A DNA stretch of 61,228 nucleotides from UMGS1002 sp050946195 (GCA_050946195.1 JBMNUI010000003.1:1-61228); one strand, 5' to 3'; positions 16,112 through 25,697 are shown, counted from the first letter of the stretch. Numbers and translations are program-made. The notes: generated by a model not told the origin, from the letters alone.

Positions 16112-16192
16112 GTATTGGGGAAGGCATCTGCCGTTTCCGGAAAGCGATATGCGGTTTTGGCTATGTGCTGCCGGGCGCCCGGCAGGCCAAAT

Positions 16193-16975
16193 TCAGGCAA
16201 AGAGGACCGGTTCGTCTGGGTCGGCGACAAGTATGCGCACCTCATTGTCGGGCACCGCAGCGCGCACGGCGGCGCGGGCCAGCTCGGGGCGGTTGTTTTC
16301 ACGGCTGAGGTGGGCGAGCAGGATATGCCGGGTACCCGCCTCGGTCAGCTTTGCCGAGAGCGCCGCGCAGTCGTCGTTTGAAAGATGGCCGTACCTTGAT
16401 AGTATGCGGGTCTTGAGAAAATCGGGGTAGGGGCCTTGCCTGAGCATTTCTGTGTCGTGATTGGACTCGAGCACAACAGCCTCGCAGCCCGTAAGACCCT
16501 CGACAATATTTCTTGTGATGCAGCCGGTGTCGGTCAGGCAGCCGAGGGCGCGCAAAACGCCGCCGTCGTAAAACTCAATCCGGTAGCCGACACAGCAGGC
16601 GCTGTCGTGCGAGGTGGGGAAGGAGGTTATACTGAGCCTGCCAAGAGACACCGAAAACTCGGTCGGGTGTGTGGTGAGCGGCCCGTCAAGAAAGGCGCGG
16701 CAGCGCGGCGGAACATAGGCGGCAGACGCCTCTGTCATATGTACGGGTATGCGGTACTTCTTTGAGAGGGTCTCGAGCGCGCCGATGTGGTCGGTATGCT
16801 CGTGCGTGATGAAAATCGCATCGATTTTTCGAATGTCCGAGCCTACCGCACAAAGTGACCGGCAGAGCGTGCGGGCGCTCTTGCCGGCATCTATCAATAT
16901 ATTGGCTCCCCCGGCGCAGATAAGAAGCGAATTGCCGCCCGAGCCCGAATAAAGAGATATGATTCTGTAGGTCAT
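16193..16975 (-). CDS. walJ: MBL-fold hydrolase, WalJ/YycJ family
   Basis: 260 residues. Opening GSGGNSLLI near residue 10 and the metal motif THEHTDHIGAL near 56 are the hallmarks of the YycJ/WalJ family of 5'-exonuclease-like MBL enzymes linked to cell-division and DNA repair phenotypes in Firmicutes. Further ligands: SHDS (about 117), SNHD (about 174) and LLAHLSREN (about 232). It is usually found beside walRK, but here it follows a small membrane protein and galK in one operon (8-nt gap). Confidence 0.85.
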   Translation of the reverse strand: MTYRIISLYSGSGGNSLLICAGGANILIDAGKSARTLCRSLCAVGSDIRKIDAIFITHEHTDHIGALETLSKKYRIPVHMTEASAAYVPPRCRAFLDGPLTTHPTEFSVSLGRLSITSFPTSHDSACCVGYRIEFYDGGVLRALGCLTDTGCITRNIVEGLTGCEAVVLESNHDTEMLRQGPYPDFLKTRILSRYGHLSNDDCAALSAKLTEAGTRHILLAHLSRENNRPELARAAVRAAVPDNEVRILVADPDEPVLFA

Positions 16976-16983
16976 CTTAAGTC

Positions 16984-17394
16984 TCAGTTGAACAGTCTGA
17001 AGAGCTGGTCGCCGACAAACAACTCCAGAACATCAAAAGTAAAAGTGAAAATAAACGGAAACAGCAGGGTCAGCATCCACTTGGATTTTTCCATCCGCCG
17101 CTCGCCGTCGTCGATGAAGGCCTGTTTTTCCTCGTCGGTCATCGTGTCGGGCAGCATGTCTTTGGTCTCTCCCCGGCGCGAAAAACCGCGGTTGTAGACG
17201 ACATAGCCTATCGCCAGAGCCGAGGTTGCCGCCATGTAAGCCCACATCACATAAAAATAATATTTCTGGGTTATCGCAAAGCGGTAAAACCCGAATATTA
17301 CGGTTGTGTTCAGTATCAGAATTAATAGCAGCTTCCAGTTGATTTTGCCGGAGGTCTCCGGCCGGTTGCGGTCATCGCCGTGTTTTGTTTTCAT
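16984..17394 (-). CDS. Conserved hypothetical membrane protein
   Basis: 136 residues with three hydrophobic segments (about 20-40, 45-65, 107-127) and a central acidic/basic cytoplasmic loop (TMTDEEKQAFIDDGERRMEK). I recognise no domain; similar proteins occur in Clostridia. It sits between galK (40-nt gap) and walJ (8-nt gap), so it is part of that transcript. Confidence 0.72.
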   Translation of the reverse strand: MKTKHGDDRNRPETSGKINWKLLLILILNTTVIFGFYRFAITQKYYFYVMWAYMAATSALAIGYVVYNRGFSRRGETKDMLPDTMTDEEKQAFIDDGERRMEKSKWMLTLLFPFIFTFTFDVLELFVGDQLFRLFN

Positions 17395-17434
17395 AGTTTT
17401 CTCTCTCTTTTTTATTTAGGAGGTCATGCACTTG

Positions 17435-18718
17435 TCAGCAGAGGCGGAGCGCACCCTCCCGGCGTATGTAGAGCACCGAGCATGCCCCGCGGCCGAACAC
17501 CCCGTCCATGAGCTGCCTGAACCCTTCGACATCGTCTGACTGGACATATGCCTGTATCGAGCCGGCAAAGCCCCCGCCGTGAACCCGCCATGCAGCGGTC
17601 TTTCCGGCAAGGTATTTCTCGGCAAGGCAGAGGGCCAATGACAGCCCCTGCTCCCTGACGTTTTTGGGGGAGTATACATTCTGAAGGTAGCAGAAGGACG
17701 AGCGCCCCGAGGCAACGACGCCGGCAAAATACCGGCCGAGGTCACCCTCGCGCAGTGCCTGTTTCTGCTCGGCAACCCGCTTGTTTTCCTCCATGAAGTG
17801 CAGCGCCCGCAGGACAGCGCGGTCGCCGTATTTTACTCTGAGCTCGGTCATTGCCGCCATGAGCTCTCTTTCGTCGACCTCGCGCAGGTAGGTCCGCCCG
17901 AAGTGAGTTGCCACCGCCTTCATTTCGCCGGGGATTGCAGCATATTCGTCGGTGAGCCCGGCATGGCTGCCCCGGGTGTCGACAATACAGAGGTTATAGC
18001 CCCTTAAGGTCAGGTCGAAGTCCAGCTGCTCAATTAGGGGATTTGCGGGGCTGGCAAAGTCAATTGCCACAATGCCCCCGACGGCGCAGGCTATCTGGTC
18101 CATGAGCCCGCAGGGCTTGCCGAAGAATTCGTTTTCAGCATACTGCGCGATTTTTGCGATTTCGACATTGTCGACTTTTCCGCTATTGTAGAGGTGGCTT
18201 AAAATTGTCCCGACCATCACCTCAAAAGCGGCAGAAGAAGAGAGTCCCGCCCCTTTGGGGATTGTTGAGGTGGTGTATGCGTCAAACCCGCCGACAGCAT
18301 ACCCCGATTTTGAAAACCCGGCGCACATGCCTGCGATGAGCGAGTCGGAGTTGCCGAATTTCGCCGGGTCAGGCATGGTGTATCCGTCTATATCGACGCT
18401 GTTTTGCGGAAGTCCCTCGCTTTTGAGCCTTATCTGCCGGTCGGGCCGGGGAGAGGCTATGGCTATTATGTCGAGGTCGACAGACGAGGCGATGACGCAG
18501 CCGCGGTTGTGGTCGGTGTGGTTGCCCGACAGCTCGCTGCGCCCCGGGACCGAAAAGAGCATTACCTCCCGCTCCGAGCCGAACATGCCGAGGAAATTTT
18601 CTGCCGCGTCAAGATAGCGTCTGCGCACATCAAGAATATTCGCTCCGGGGTAAAGGGAGGTAAATTTATCGTCAAGTCCTCCGGTCTCGATTGTTTCTAT
18701 CAGACGGTTGATGTTCAT
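17435..18718 (-). CDS. galK: Galactokinase
   Basis: 427-residue GHMP kinase. The galactokinase signature appears as PGRSELSGNHTDHNRG (about 55-70), a clostridial variant of GRxNLIGEHxDY. The ATP loop is PKGAGLSSSAAFEV (about 155). The C-terminal GHMP motif is HGGGFAGSIQAYV (about 380). It phosphorylates galactose at C1 in the Leloir pathway. galT and galE are not in this window. RBS CCGGAGG. The 5' leader contains a small inverted repeat (agttgc-acg-gcaact). Confidence 0.87.
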   Translation of the reverse strand: MNINRLIETIETGGLDDKFTSLYPGANILDVRRRYLDAAENFLGMFGSEREVMLFSVPGRSELSGNHTDHNRGCVIASSVDLDIIAIASPRPDRQIRLKSEGLPQNSVDIDGYTMPDPAKFGNSDSLIAGMCAGFSKSGYAVGGFDAYTTSTIPKGAGLSSSAAFEVMVGTILSHLYNSGKVDNVEIAKIAQYAENEFFGKPCGLMDQIACAVGGIVAIDFASPANPLIEQLDFDLTLRGYNLCIVDTRGSHAGLTDEYAAIPGEMKAVATHFGRTYLREVDERELMAAMTELRVKYGDRAVLRALHFMEENKRVAEQKQALREGDLGRYFAGVVASGRSSFCYLQNVYSPKNVREQGLSLALCLAEKYLAGKTAAWRVHGGGFAGSIQAYVQSDDVEGFRQLMDGVFGRGACSVLYIRREGALRLC

Positions 18719-18780
18719 TGCGCCTCCGGAAAATAGAAAAACTTAAGTTGCCGTGCAACTCAAATACTGCCAGTGCCTAA

Positions 18781-18809
18781 ATTATAGCATAAAAAATCAC
18801 GCCCTGCAA
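18781..18809 (-). promoter_or_regulatory. Promoter of the galK-walJ operon
   Basis: Minus strand TTGCAG (18809-18804), 17-bp spacer, TATAAT (18786-18781). The inverted repeat agttgc-acg-gcaact in the leader (about 18745-18760) is a possible operator. Confidence 0.7.
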
Positions 18810-18829
18810 TACGGTTTGTCGAGAAATAC

Positions 18830-18858
18830 TTGAAATGAGGCATCCTGTATGATAGAAT
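18830..18858 (+). promoter_or_regulatory. Promoter upstream of the 19002 membrane gene
   Basis: TTGAAA (18830-18835), 17-bp spacer, TAGAAT (18853-18858), divergent from galK. Confidence 0.55.
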
Positions 18859-19001
18859 AAATCCGAAAAGTTCAGAGCCTGCTATGGGCGGTCGCAGCTG
18901 ACGCAGACAAAAAGCCGGTTATGACATGACAACCGGGGCATATGTCTTTAGCATAAAACAGTCGCCTTCGTCCGGCGGGGGTGACGGTACCGGAGGTCGT
19001 T

Positions 19002-19433
19002 TTGAAAAACTGCAAGAGATTCACCGAGGGGTTAGGGTATTTTGTTTGCTTTCTCATATTGCTTTTTATTTTATATTCATACTTTACGTTCGGAGACCCT
19101 GTTGTCGATGAGGAGACCGGCGAGGTTCAGACCGTTCTTACCAGTGTGAGGGGCTTTCGCGAGTACCTGGTGCTTTTCGGGATTTTTCTGGTCAGCTCGG
19201 TTTTCTGCTCGGCGACAGACCGGCTGCCCTTTGTCGGCATTGTCGTCTCGGCGGTCCCGGTTTACTATGTTGTGAGGCTTTATTATGACAAAAAGCTTGT
19301 GTACATGCCTATGATAATCATGCTGCTCGCACTCTTTTTCTTTGCGGGGGAGATTATTGCAACTATTCAATGGGCATCTGAAAAACTAAAAGCAACCCGC
19401 GGTAATTCTCGCATAAGTCAATCTAAAGACTAA
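19002..19433 (+). CDS. Hypothetical four-helix membrane protein
   Basis: About 143 residues with four hydrophobic segments. I place the start at the TTG at 19002 because GGAGG lies 5 nt upstream. The open frame's first GTG (18981) lacks a ribosome site and would put the GGAGG inside the coding region. No domain recognised. It is a single gene with its own promoter, followed by a dispersed repeat. Confidence 0.65.
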   Translation: MKNCKRFTEGLGYFVCFLILLFILYSYFTFGDPVVDEETGEVQTVLTSVRGFREYLVLFGIFLVSSVFCSATDRLPFVGIVVSAVPVYYVVRLYYDKKLVYMPMIIMLLALFFFAGEIIATIQWASEKLKATRGNSRISQSKD

Positions 19434-19481
19434 TGGCAAAAGGCCCGCATACGGAGTCCGCGCTAATTTGTTTGCGATTTA

Positions 19482-19558
19482 GGTTTGAAGTTTTTGAGGA
19501 TTCTCAAGACCCTGTTTTCAAAAAGGGTCCTGAGCGGGATTTGGAGGCGGAGCCCCCA
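19482..19558 (+). repeat. Dispersed intergenic repeat, copy D
   Basis: ggtttgaagtttttgaggat, tctcaagaccc, hairpin (ccctgttttcaaaaaggg), tgagcgggatttgg, and an aggcggagcccccac tail. Compared with copy C, paired changes in the hairpin (aagttcc/ggaactt to gggtcc) keep the structure. Confidence 0.68.
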
Positions 19559-19641
19559 CACAAATCCCGAAAATAAAAACATAACGGCAGGCCGCGCTGC
19601 GCGGCCCGCCGTTATATTTTGGGAATTGCCGAAATAGAATA

Positions 19642-19887
19642 TTAGAGCATAGTCTTCAGCTTTTCGAGGCACTCGGTGCAAATGCGCTTGCCGTTGAAGA
19701 ATATGACCTGATCGGCATTTCCACAGAAGATACACGCAGGCAGATATTTCGACAGAATAATTCTGTCACCGTCGGTGAATATTTCTACCGAATCCTTCGG
19801 ATTGATGTCGAAGGTTGTGCGTATTTCCTTCGGCAGAACTATCCGCCCCAGTTCATCCACCGGACGTACCATTCCTGTAGATTTCAT
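19642..19887 (-). CDS. AbrB/SpoVT-type regulator with C-terminal zinc-ribbon-like tail
   Basis: 81 residues. The N-terminal swapped-hairpin AbrB domain (RPVDELGRIVLPKEIRTTF) binds DNA as a dimer. The C-terminal part has two Cys pairs, CIFC (about 52-55) and CTEC (about 70-73), which probably bind zinc. A close paralogue of identical layout lies at 55485-55730. In Clostridia such regulators act in the transition state and sporulation; here spmAB is divergent just upstream. Confidence 0.85.
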   Translation of the reverse strand: MKSTGMVRPVDELGRIVLPKEIRTTFDINPKDSVEIFTDGDRIILSKYLPACIFCGNADQVIFFNGKRICTECLEKLKTML

Positions 19888-19957
19888 TGGCTTTTACAAC
19901 TCCTTTCATAGAGCACAATAATCCCCTACGGGACAGCTCCGTGGTATTTATGCCATT

Positions 19958-19986
19958 ATTATACACCATCTTTTAAGGTTTGTCAA
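19958..19986 (-). promoter_or_regulatory. Promoter of the AbrB-like gene
   Basis: Minus strand TTGACA (19986-19981), 17-bp spacer, TATAAT (19963-19958). Confidence 0.82.
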
Positions 19987-20089
19987 TACCATATAATGGT
20001 TATTTTTGTTGGTTTGTGACTTATTTTTTTAAGAAATGTCACAATACCGTAGATTATGTCGAATACTGTTATATCGGGAGGATAAAAAA

Positions 20090-20812
20090 ATGCTCGGCAG
20101 GGTGTTTGGCATCATCTGTCTGCTATCACTTATTTTTGCCATAGCGACAGGGAACACGGCCGACCTGTCCAACGCGGTGCTCGACGGCGCGGCACAGGCG
20201 GTGGAGCTTGTACTGACCCTTGGCGGAATCATGTGCCTGTGGTGCGGGATTATGCAGGTGCTCGAGGATGCCGGGCTTATAAGGCGCCTTTCGGCACTCA
20301 TGTCCCCGTTTTTGCGGGTCTTTTTCCCGACCGCTTACAGGACCCGGCAGGGGGCTGAGGAAATCGCCGCCAACATCAGCGCAAACCTGCTGGGGCTGGG
20401 TAACGCCGCCACCCCGCTCGGCATACGCGCGATGCAGAAGATGCAGGCAGTAAATCCCGACCCGACCTCTGCCTCGGACGACATGATAACGCTCGCCGTC
20501 CTCAATACCGCGTCGGTATCAATTCTCCCCTCGACGGTAATTGCCCTGCGGCGCGCGGCCGGCTCGGCGCAGCCATATATGATTGTGGTCCCGGTCTGGA
20601 TTTGCTCGGCCTGCTGTGCCGTCTTTGCTCTCCTGCTCTCAAGGGCGGTTGCGGCGGCGGGAAGGCGGCCGGCGGTGCGCCGGTCGGCAGGCGGCAAACC
20701 CAAAGCTGCCGGTAATGTGGTTTCCGGGGCGACGGCAGCCGTAGCGGGTAAAGCTGCCGGGGGTGTAACCTCGGGGGCAGGGGCAGCTTCACCGGGGAGA
20801 CGGGGAGGTTAG
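20090..20812 (+). CDS. spmA: Spore maturation protein A
   Basis: 240 residues from the ATG at 20090, preceded by GGGAGG. Membrane protein of the nucleoside-recognition (Gate) family, with NLLGLGNAATPLGIRAM near 103 as signature. It works with SpmB in dehydrating the spore core. The last 50 residues or so are a low-complexity Ala/Gly/Lys/Arg tail beyond the usual 190-200 residue length. The open frame extends 18 codons upstream without a ribosome site. spmB follows 2 nt later. Confidence 0.92.
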   Translation: MLGRVFGIICLLSLIFAIATGNTADLSNAVLDGAAQAVELVLTLGGIMCLWCGIMQVLEDAGLIRRLSALMSPFLRVFFPTAYRTRQGAEEIAANISANLLGLGNAATPLGIRAMQKMQAVNPDPTSASDDMITLAVLNTASVSILPSTVIALRRAAGSAQPYMIVVPVWICSACCAVFALLLSRAVAAAGRRPAVRRSAGGKPKAAGNVVSGATAAVAGKAAGGVTSGAGAASPGRRGG

Positions 20813-20814
20813 TT

Positions 20815-21345
20815 GTGGCCGGGCTTTTCTCCTCGCTCATAATTCCGGTCATAGTGTGTGCTGCCGGGCTTATAATGATTGCAGGCGGCAGCCGGTTTTT
20901 CGACAGCTTCATCAAGGGCGCAAAAACAGGACTCAATACCGCCGTGGGGCTGCTTCCAACGCTTGTCGCGCTGGTTTGCGCGGTCAGTATGCTCAATGCC
21001 TCGGGGGCGGTCGACTTTGTCTGCGAAAAAATCGCGCCGGCCGCCGCAATTCTCGGGATACCCGAAGGGCTGCTCCCGCTACTGCTCACCCGCCCGGTTT
21101 CGGGAAGCGCTTCGACCGCGGTTTTTTCGGCGCTGCTTGAAAAATACGGCGCCGACAGCTTTGAAGCCTTCTGCGCCTCGGTGATGATGGGCAGCACCGA
21201 TACCCTGATTTATGTCATTACCGTTTACTTTTCGGCCGCCGGGGTCAGGCGGAGCAGGCATGCCTTTCCGGTAGCCGTCGCGGTCATGATTTTCGGCATA
21301 TTCCTCTCGTGCCTTGTCTGCCGTTTGTTTTTCCCCCGTGTTTAG
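20815..21345 (+). CDS. spmB: Spore maturation protein B
   Basis: 176 residues, start GTG with a GGGGAGG ribosome site inside the end of spmA. Gate-family membrane protein with the motif RPVSGSASTAVFSALLE near 92 and MMGSTDTLIYVITVYFSA near 122. It partners SpmA. The pair marks the organism as an endospore former. Confidence 0.93.
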   Translation: MAGLFSSLIIPVIVCAAGLIMIAGGSRFFDSFIKGAKTGLNTAVGLLPTLVALVCAVSMLNASGAVDFVCEKIAPAAAILGIPEGLLPLLLTRPVSGSASTAVFSALLEKYGADSFEAFCASVMMGSTDTLIYVITVYFSAAGVRRSRHAFPVAVAVMIFGIFLSCLVCRLFFPRV

Positions 21346-21489
21346 AGCTTCCTTCCCCGGGAAATAATAGGAGTGTACATATCGTCTGTTCCCGGCAAAA
21401 GGCTCGGCAGCCTTTCGGGAAGTATTTATAAGTTTTGAGCATCCTGGCGCAATTCGGGATGCCGGAGCATTTTGGAAGGAGGAAAAACA

Positions 21490-21780
21490 ATGGCAATCAA
21501 GGGCTGTTCAAGGCAGATGATCGTGCTCAACGGAACCGGAAGCAGCATGTTTGAAACCGCATATTTTATTGTCAAACCCGACGCCGACATAAGGCCGCAC
21601 ACGCACGGCGACCTGCTTCGCGAAGCCAACCGGATAGTTGAGGAAAACAGCTTTTCGTATTGCGACAGAAGGCGGAAAACTCCGGGCCGGGCTGTGCGGG
21701 TATGGCTCTTTGTTGCCGGACTGCTCAGCGGGTCGCTTGTCACCGGGCTGGCATGGTTATTGTCGGCCATAATACGCTGA
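21490..21780 (+). CDS. Conserved small C-terminally anchored membrane protein
   Basis: 96 residues from the ATG at 21490, with GGAAGGAGG 8 nt upstream. A cytoplasmic N-terminal part (MIVLNGTGSSMFETAYFIV, then a DLLREANRIVEEN helix) precedes one C-terminal transmembrane helix (about 72-93) reached through an Arg-rich stop (DRRRKTPGRAVR). I recall similar small proteins in Oscillospirales but no function. Confidence 0.68.
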   Translation: MAIKGCSRQMIVLNGTGSSMFETAYFIVKPDADIRPHTHGDLLREANRIVEENSFSYCDRRRKTPGRAVRVWLFVAGLLSGSLVTGLAWLLSAIIR

Positions 21781-21836
21781 TACTTGCCGCTGCAGGTATG
21801 AGGCCTGCCCGGGAAACCTGTGCCCGAAAAAATGAG

Positions 21837-21865
21837 TTGACAAGATTTACAATGTGATGTATAAT
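21837..21865 (+). promoter_or_regulatory. Promoter of rnj
   Basis: TTGACA (21837-21842), 17-bp spacer, TATAAT (21860-21865), leaving a leader of about 140 nt. Confidence 0.82.
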
Positions 21866-22009
21866 AAATCAGTTTATGTGGCCGCTTTTTGCTTTAGCCT
21901 CACAAACTCCGCGGGTGGTCGTTGCCGCGGGGGAAGGAGAGGCTGTGTTTGTATGTCTTGCTGAAAAAACAGCTTAACAGACGGGAACATTAAATACGAA
22001 AGGATAATT

Positions 22010-23752
22010 ATGGATAAAAACGAAAACGGAAAATTACTGCGTGCGACAAGGGTCAGAAAGCCCGGGCGACCGGGCAGGGGAGCACGGGAAACCTCAAAGC
22101 TGCGGGTAATCCCGCTCGGCGGGGTTAATGAAATCGGGAAAAACATGACGATGCTCGAGTACGGCAACGACATTATAGTTATCGACTGCGGGCTCAGCTT
22201 TCCCGACGAGGACATGCTTGGAATTGACCTTGTTATCCCCGACATAACCTATCTTGAGGAGCGGCGGGACAAGATACGAGGAATACTCCTCACGCACGGA
22301 CACGAGGACCACATCGGAGCCATGCCCTATGTGCTGCGCTCGATAAACCCGCCTGTCTACGGAACCAAGCTCACGCTCGGAATTCTGAAAAACAAGCTCA
22401 GGGAGTTCAAGCTGCCCTGGGAGCCGAATCTTATCTGTGTGAGCGCCGGGGATACAGTAAAGCTCGGCGTCTTTACGGTCGAGTTCATCCGGGTGAACCA
22501 CTCGATTGCCGACGCCTGCTGCCTCGCCATCACCACCCCGCGCGGCGTGGTCATACATTCGGGCGACTTCAAGCTCGATACCTCGCCCTATGACGGCGAG
22601 ATGATGGACCTCACGCGCCTGGGCGAGCTGGGGCGCAAGGGGGTACTGCTCCTGATGTGCGATTCGACCAACGCCGAGCGTCCGGGATATACCCCCTCCG
22701 AGAGCAAGGTGGGGAAATCGCTTGAATACATCTTTACGGTAAACAACGACAAGAGGATAATCATCGCCACCTTTTCCTCAAACGTTCACCGCGTCAAGCA
22801 GATTATCGACATCAGCGTGCGCCGCGGGCGAAAGGTGGCAATAACCGGGCGGAGCATGCTCAATATAGTCGGGGCTGCGACAGAGCTCGGCTATATGGAC
22901 ATTCCCCCCGGAGTGCTCATCGACATCAACGAAATCAAGCGCTACTCACCCGAGCAGCTTACGCTGATAACGACCGGAACCCAGGGCGAGCCGATGTCGG
23001 CGCTCTACCGCATGGCCTACTCCGACCACAACCAGGTCACGCTCGGCCCCGGGGATTTGGTGGTGCTCTCGTCGAGCGCAATCCCGGGGAACGAAAAGCT
23101 CATCGGCCGGGTGATAAACGAGCTTTGCCGCAACGGTGTGAAGGTGCTGCACGACAGCATATTTGAGGTCCATGTGTCGGGGCACGCATGCCAGGAGGAG
23201 CTCAAGCTTATTCAGGCGCTGGTGAAGCCGAAATACTTCATGCCGATTCACGGTGAGTACCGGCACCTTTATGCCAACCGCGAGCTCGCCCTCTCGCTGG
23301 GCATGGATGGCGCGAATATCTTCATACCCGAGTTGGGGCGGGTGCTTGAAATCGGCAGCCGGGGGGCGGCGCTGACCGAGACCGTGCAGGCAGGGAAAGT
23401 GCTGGTCGACGGCAACAGCGTGGGTGACATCGGAAACATCGTTCTGCGCGACCGCAGGCATCTGGCGCAGGACGGGCTTGTGGTGGTGGTGGCCTCTATT
23501 GACCCCGACGAGCGGATGCTGCTCTCCGGGCCGGATATCGTGTCCCGCGGGTTTGTGTATGTCCGCGAGTCGGACGAGCTCATGGAGCAGCTTCGGGAGG
23601 TTGCCGCAAATGCCCTTTTTGCCGGCATCAACACAAGGGGGAAAATCGACAATGTCTCTCTCAAGGGCAGGGTAAGGGACGATATATCGAAGTTCCTATA
23701 CGCCAAGACCAAGCGCCGGCCGATGGTTCTCCCGGTAATTATGTATATCTGA
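22010..23752 (+). CDS. rnj: Ribonuclease J
   Basis: 580-residue MBL/beta-CASP ribonuclease. LTHGHEDHIGAMPYV near 100 is the zinc motif, VIHSGDFKLD near 183 the bridging Asp, MCDSTNAERPG near 218 the beta-CASP signature, and MPIHGEYRHL near 414 the C-terminal His. It acts as 5'-3' exonuclease and endonuclease in mRNA decay and rRNA maturation. The basic N-terminal extension (about 30 residues, RKPGRPGRG) is longer than the B. subtilis form. The RBS is GAAAGGA. Confidence 0.95.
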   Translation: MDKNENGKLLRATRVRKPGRPGRGARETSKLRVIPLGGVNEIGKNMTMLEYGNDIIVIDCGLSFPDEDMLGIDLVIPDITYLEERRDKIRGILLTHGHEDHIGAMPYVLRSINPPVYGTKLTLGILKNKLREFKLPWEPNLICVSAGDTVKLGVFTVEFIRVNHSIADACCLAITTPRGVVIHSGDFKLDTSPYDGEMMDLTRLGELGRKGVLLLMCDSTNAERPGYTPSESKVGKSLEYIFTVNNDKRIIIATFSSNVHRVKQIIDISVRRGRKVAITGRSMLNIVGAATELGYMDIPPGVLIDINEIKRYSPEQLTLITTGTQGEPMSALYRMAYSDHNQVTLGPGDLVVLSSSAIPGNEKLIGRVINELCRNGVKVLHDSIFEVHVSGHACQEELKLIQALVKPKYFMPIHGEYRHLYANRELALSLGMDGANIFIPELGRVLEIGSRGAALTETVQAGKVLVDGNSVGDIGNIVLRDRRHLAQDGLVVVVASIDPDERMLLSGPDIVSRGFVYVRESDELMEQLREVAANALFAGINTRGKIDNVSLKGRVRDDISKFLYAKTKRRPMVLPVIMYI

Positions 23753-23775
23753 GACTAAAACGAGAAAAGTTTGTA

Positions 23776-23823
23776 TTAAGTTCATATTATGTTCATATAA
23801 CTATCAAGGTTACAGGATATAAT
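23776..23823 (+). promoter_or_regulatory. Promoter region with 11-bp direct repeats
   Basis: Two contiguous 11-bp repeats, TTAAGTTCATA (23776-23786) and TTATGTTCATA (23787-23797), 10 of 11 identical, followed by TATAAT at 23818-23823 with no good -35. The 11-bp period and position match sites for OmpR/PhoB-type response regulators, which would replace a weak -35. Confidence 0.5.
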
Positions 23824-23887
23824 ATAGGCTACTGTTTTTGAATTGGGACATTCCCGCATCATATTACAGCTAAAGGAAGTCATTCAC

Positions 23888-25594
23888 ATGGGAAAAGGCA
23901 ACAGAGAAAAACTCAGAAAAACACAACAGCTGGCCGAGAGTTCGGCAAGCATGGGCTTATATGCCCCCAAAAAGCGGAAAAAGCAGACCCCCACATGGGT
24001 ATGGACGCTCACTGTCGTACTTATCCTCGCCCTTTTGGTTGTACTTGTAGTGCTCAGCGCCCTGTCCGACAGCGGGTATTTCCTCCGCTGGACGACCGTG
24101 GCGAGAAGTGAGAACTATTCGATAAATGGCACGACTCTGTCCTATTATTTCTATTCCAATTACAACATTTTCGGAAATTACGCGAAGTATCTCGGGCTTG
24201 ACACAAGTAAGTCGCTCAAACTTCAGGAGTATGATAAGGAAAAGAGTACCACATGGTTTGACTATTTCATGGATATGACACTTGAGCAGCTCAAGACTAT
24301 GTTGGTTTACTGCGAGGAGGCGCACGCGCGGGGGATTAAGCTTGACGACGAGGATTATAAGCTTATCGACGAGAACATCGAAACGCTGAAAACCAAGGCC
24401 GCCGAAGAGGGATACCCGGTTCATACCTTTACCGCCCTGATGTACGGCCCCGGTGTGAAAATCAAGGACATCCGCCGGGCGCTTGAGTTGTCTCAGCTTG
24501 CCGCCAAATGCGCCGAAATAATCGAAGAAGAGATTTCCGACGGGGTAACCGACGAGGATGTCGATGCCTATTATGAGGAGCATAAGACAGATTTCTGGAC
24601 CGCCGATTTCCTTTCATATACCTTTTCGGCATCAAAGGTAAGTGACGACCCCTCATACGATTTTGAGGCTGAAAAGGCCAAGGTGGGAAAATATGCAAAT
24701 GAACTTTTTGCCTGCACGACCGAGGAAGCCTTCAGGCGGTATGTCGCCGAGTATGAGGCCGACACATACTTTGATAATCTTTACGAAAAGAAGTCCGAGG
24801 AATACAGCGAAGACGTGCTCCCCGACGAGGCTGAACTTGCGACCCGCAAGGCGGCGGTGGTTGCCGATGCCGTCGAGAAGGCACTTGCCGGGGAAAGTGT
24901 CGAGCTGCCCGACAGCTCCGAGACACTTGATAAAATATTCAACTCGATTGAAACAGAGCTTGTAAGCTATCTGGACACAAAGCTTGAGAATCTTAAGAAA
25001 GAAAAGTATGCCTACAGCGACCCGACCGCCGAGGGTGCTTCCGACGAAGTAAAGTGGGTATGCGACAGCTCGAGGGCAACCGGCGACATGACCAAAATCG
25101 AGAAGAGCGACGACAACGGCTTTTCGGTCACGGTCAATTACATGCTCTCTCCCATGAGCCGCGACGAGCAGATAACCAGAAATGTCGGGCATATCCTCTT
25201 CAAGTATGACAACCACGATGACCCCGAGGCGGAAGCCGAGCGCGTGCTTGATCTGTACAAGAGCGGCGAGATGACAAAAGAGGCCTTCGAAGCGCTTGCC
25301 GACGAGTACAACGAGGACTCAAACAACTTCTACACCGACGTCGTCCGCGGGCAGATGGTCGAGGAATTCGAAGAGTGGCTCTTTGACGAATCACGGAAGG
25401 TCGGGGATGTGGGCATCGTCGAGACCGAATACGGCTATCATATCATGTATTATGACGGCGAGGGCAAGCCGGCGTGGTATGTAAGCGTCAAGAACGAGAT
25501 AATCACCGAGAGAACCGAGAGCTGGGTGGCCGAAAAGACCGAGCAGTACGGTGTCGACATCAACGAAAATGCCGCAAACAAGATAAAGGCGTAA
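23888..25594 (+). CDS. Membrane-anchored peptidyl-prolyl isomerase (PpiC/parvulin) foldase
   Basis: 568 residues from the ATG at 23888 (AAAGGA 10 nt upstream). Basic N-terminus, one transmembrane helix (about 37-60), an extracellular SurA/PrsA-like helical region, and a C-terminal PpiC domain starting at NVGHILFKY (about 430) with EEFEEWLFDESRKVGDVG and YGYHIMYY. It probably folds exported proteins at the outer face of the membrane. The following gene is a shorter lipoprotein paralogue. Confidence 0.83.
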   Translation: MGKGNREKLRKTQQLAESSASMGLYAPKKRKKQTPTWVWTLTVVLILALLVVLVVLSALSDSGYFLRWTTVARSENYSINGTTLSYYFYSNYNIFGNYAKYLGLDTSKSLKLQEYDKEKSTTWFDYFMDMTLEQLKTMLVYCEEAHARGIKLDDEDYKLIDENIETLKTKAAEEGYPVHTFTALMYGPGVKIKDIRRALELSQLAAKCAEIIEEEISDGVTDEDVDAYYEEHKTDFWTADFLSYTFSASKVSDDPSYDFEAEKAKVGKYANELFACTTEEAFRRYVAEYEADTYFDNLYEKKSEEYSEDVLPDEAELATRKAAVVADAVEKALAGESVELPDSSETLDKIFNSIETELVSYLDTKLENLKKEKYAYSDPTAEGASDEVKWVCDSSRATGDMTKIEKSDDNGFSVTVNYMLSPMSRDEQITRNVGHILFKYDNHDDPEAEAERVLDLYKSGEMTKEAFEALADEYNEDSNNFYTDVVRGQMVEEFEEWLFDESRKVGDVGIVETEYGYHIMYYDGEGKPAWYVSVKNEIITERTESWVAEKTEQYGVDINENAANKIKA

Positions 25595-25597
25595 ATA

Positions 25598-25621
25598 AAG
25601 CGGGCGTATCCACGCCCGCTT
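25598..25621 (+). terminator. Hairpin between the two foldase genes
   Basis: aagcgggcg-tatcca-cgcccgctt with only a short T stretch after it. It may attenuate transcription into the lipoprotein gene rather than end it. Confidence 0.5.
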
Positions 25622-25697
25622 GTATCTCCAAAGTAAAGGTCAGATCCGGCCCTGTAGAACATGAGGCAGCCAAAAAAAACAAGGAAGGCTTTTGGTC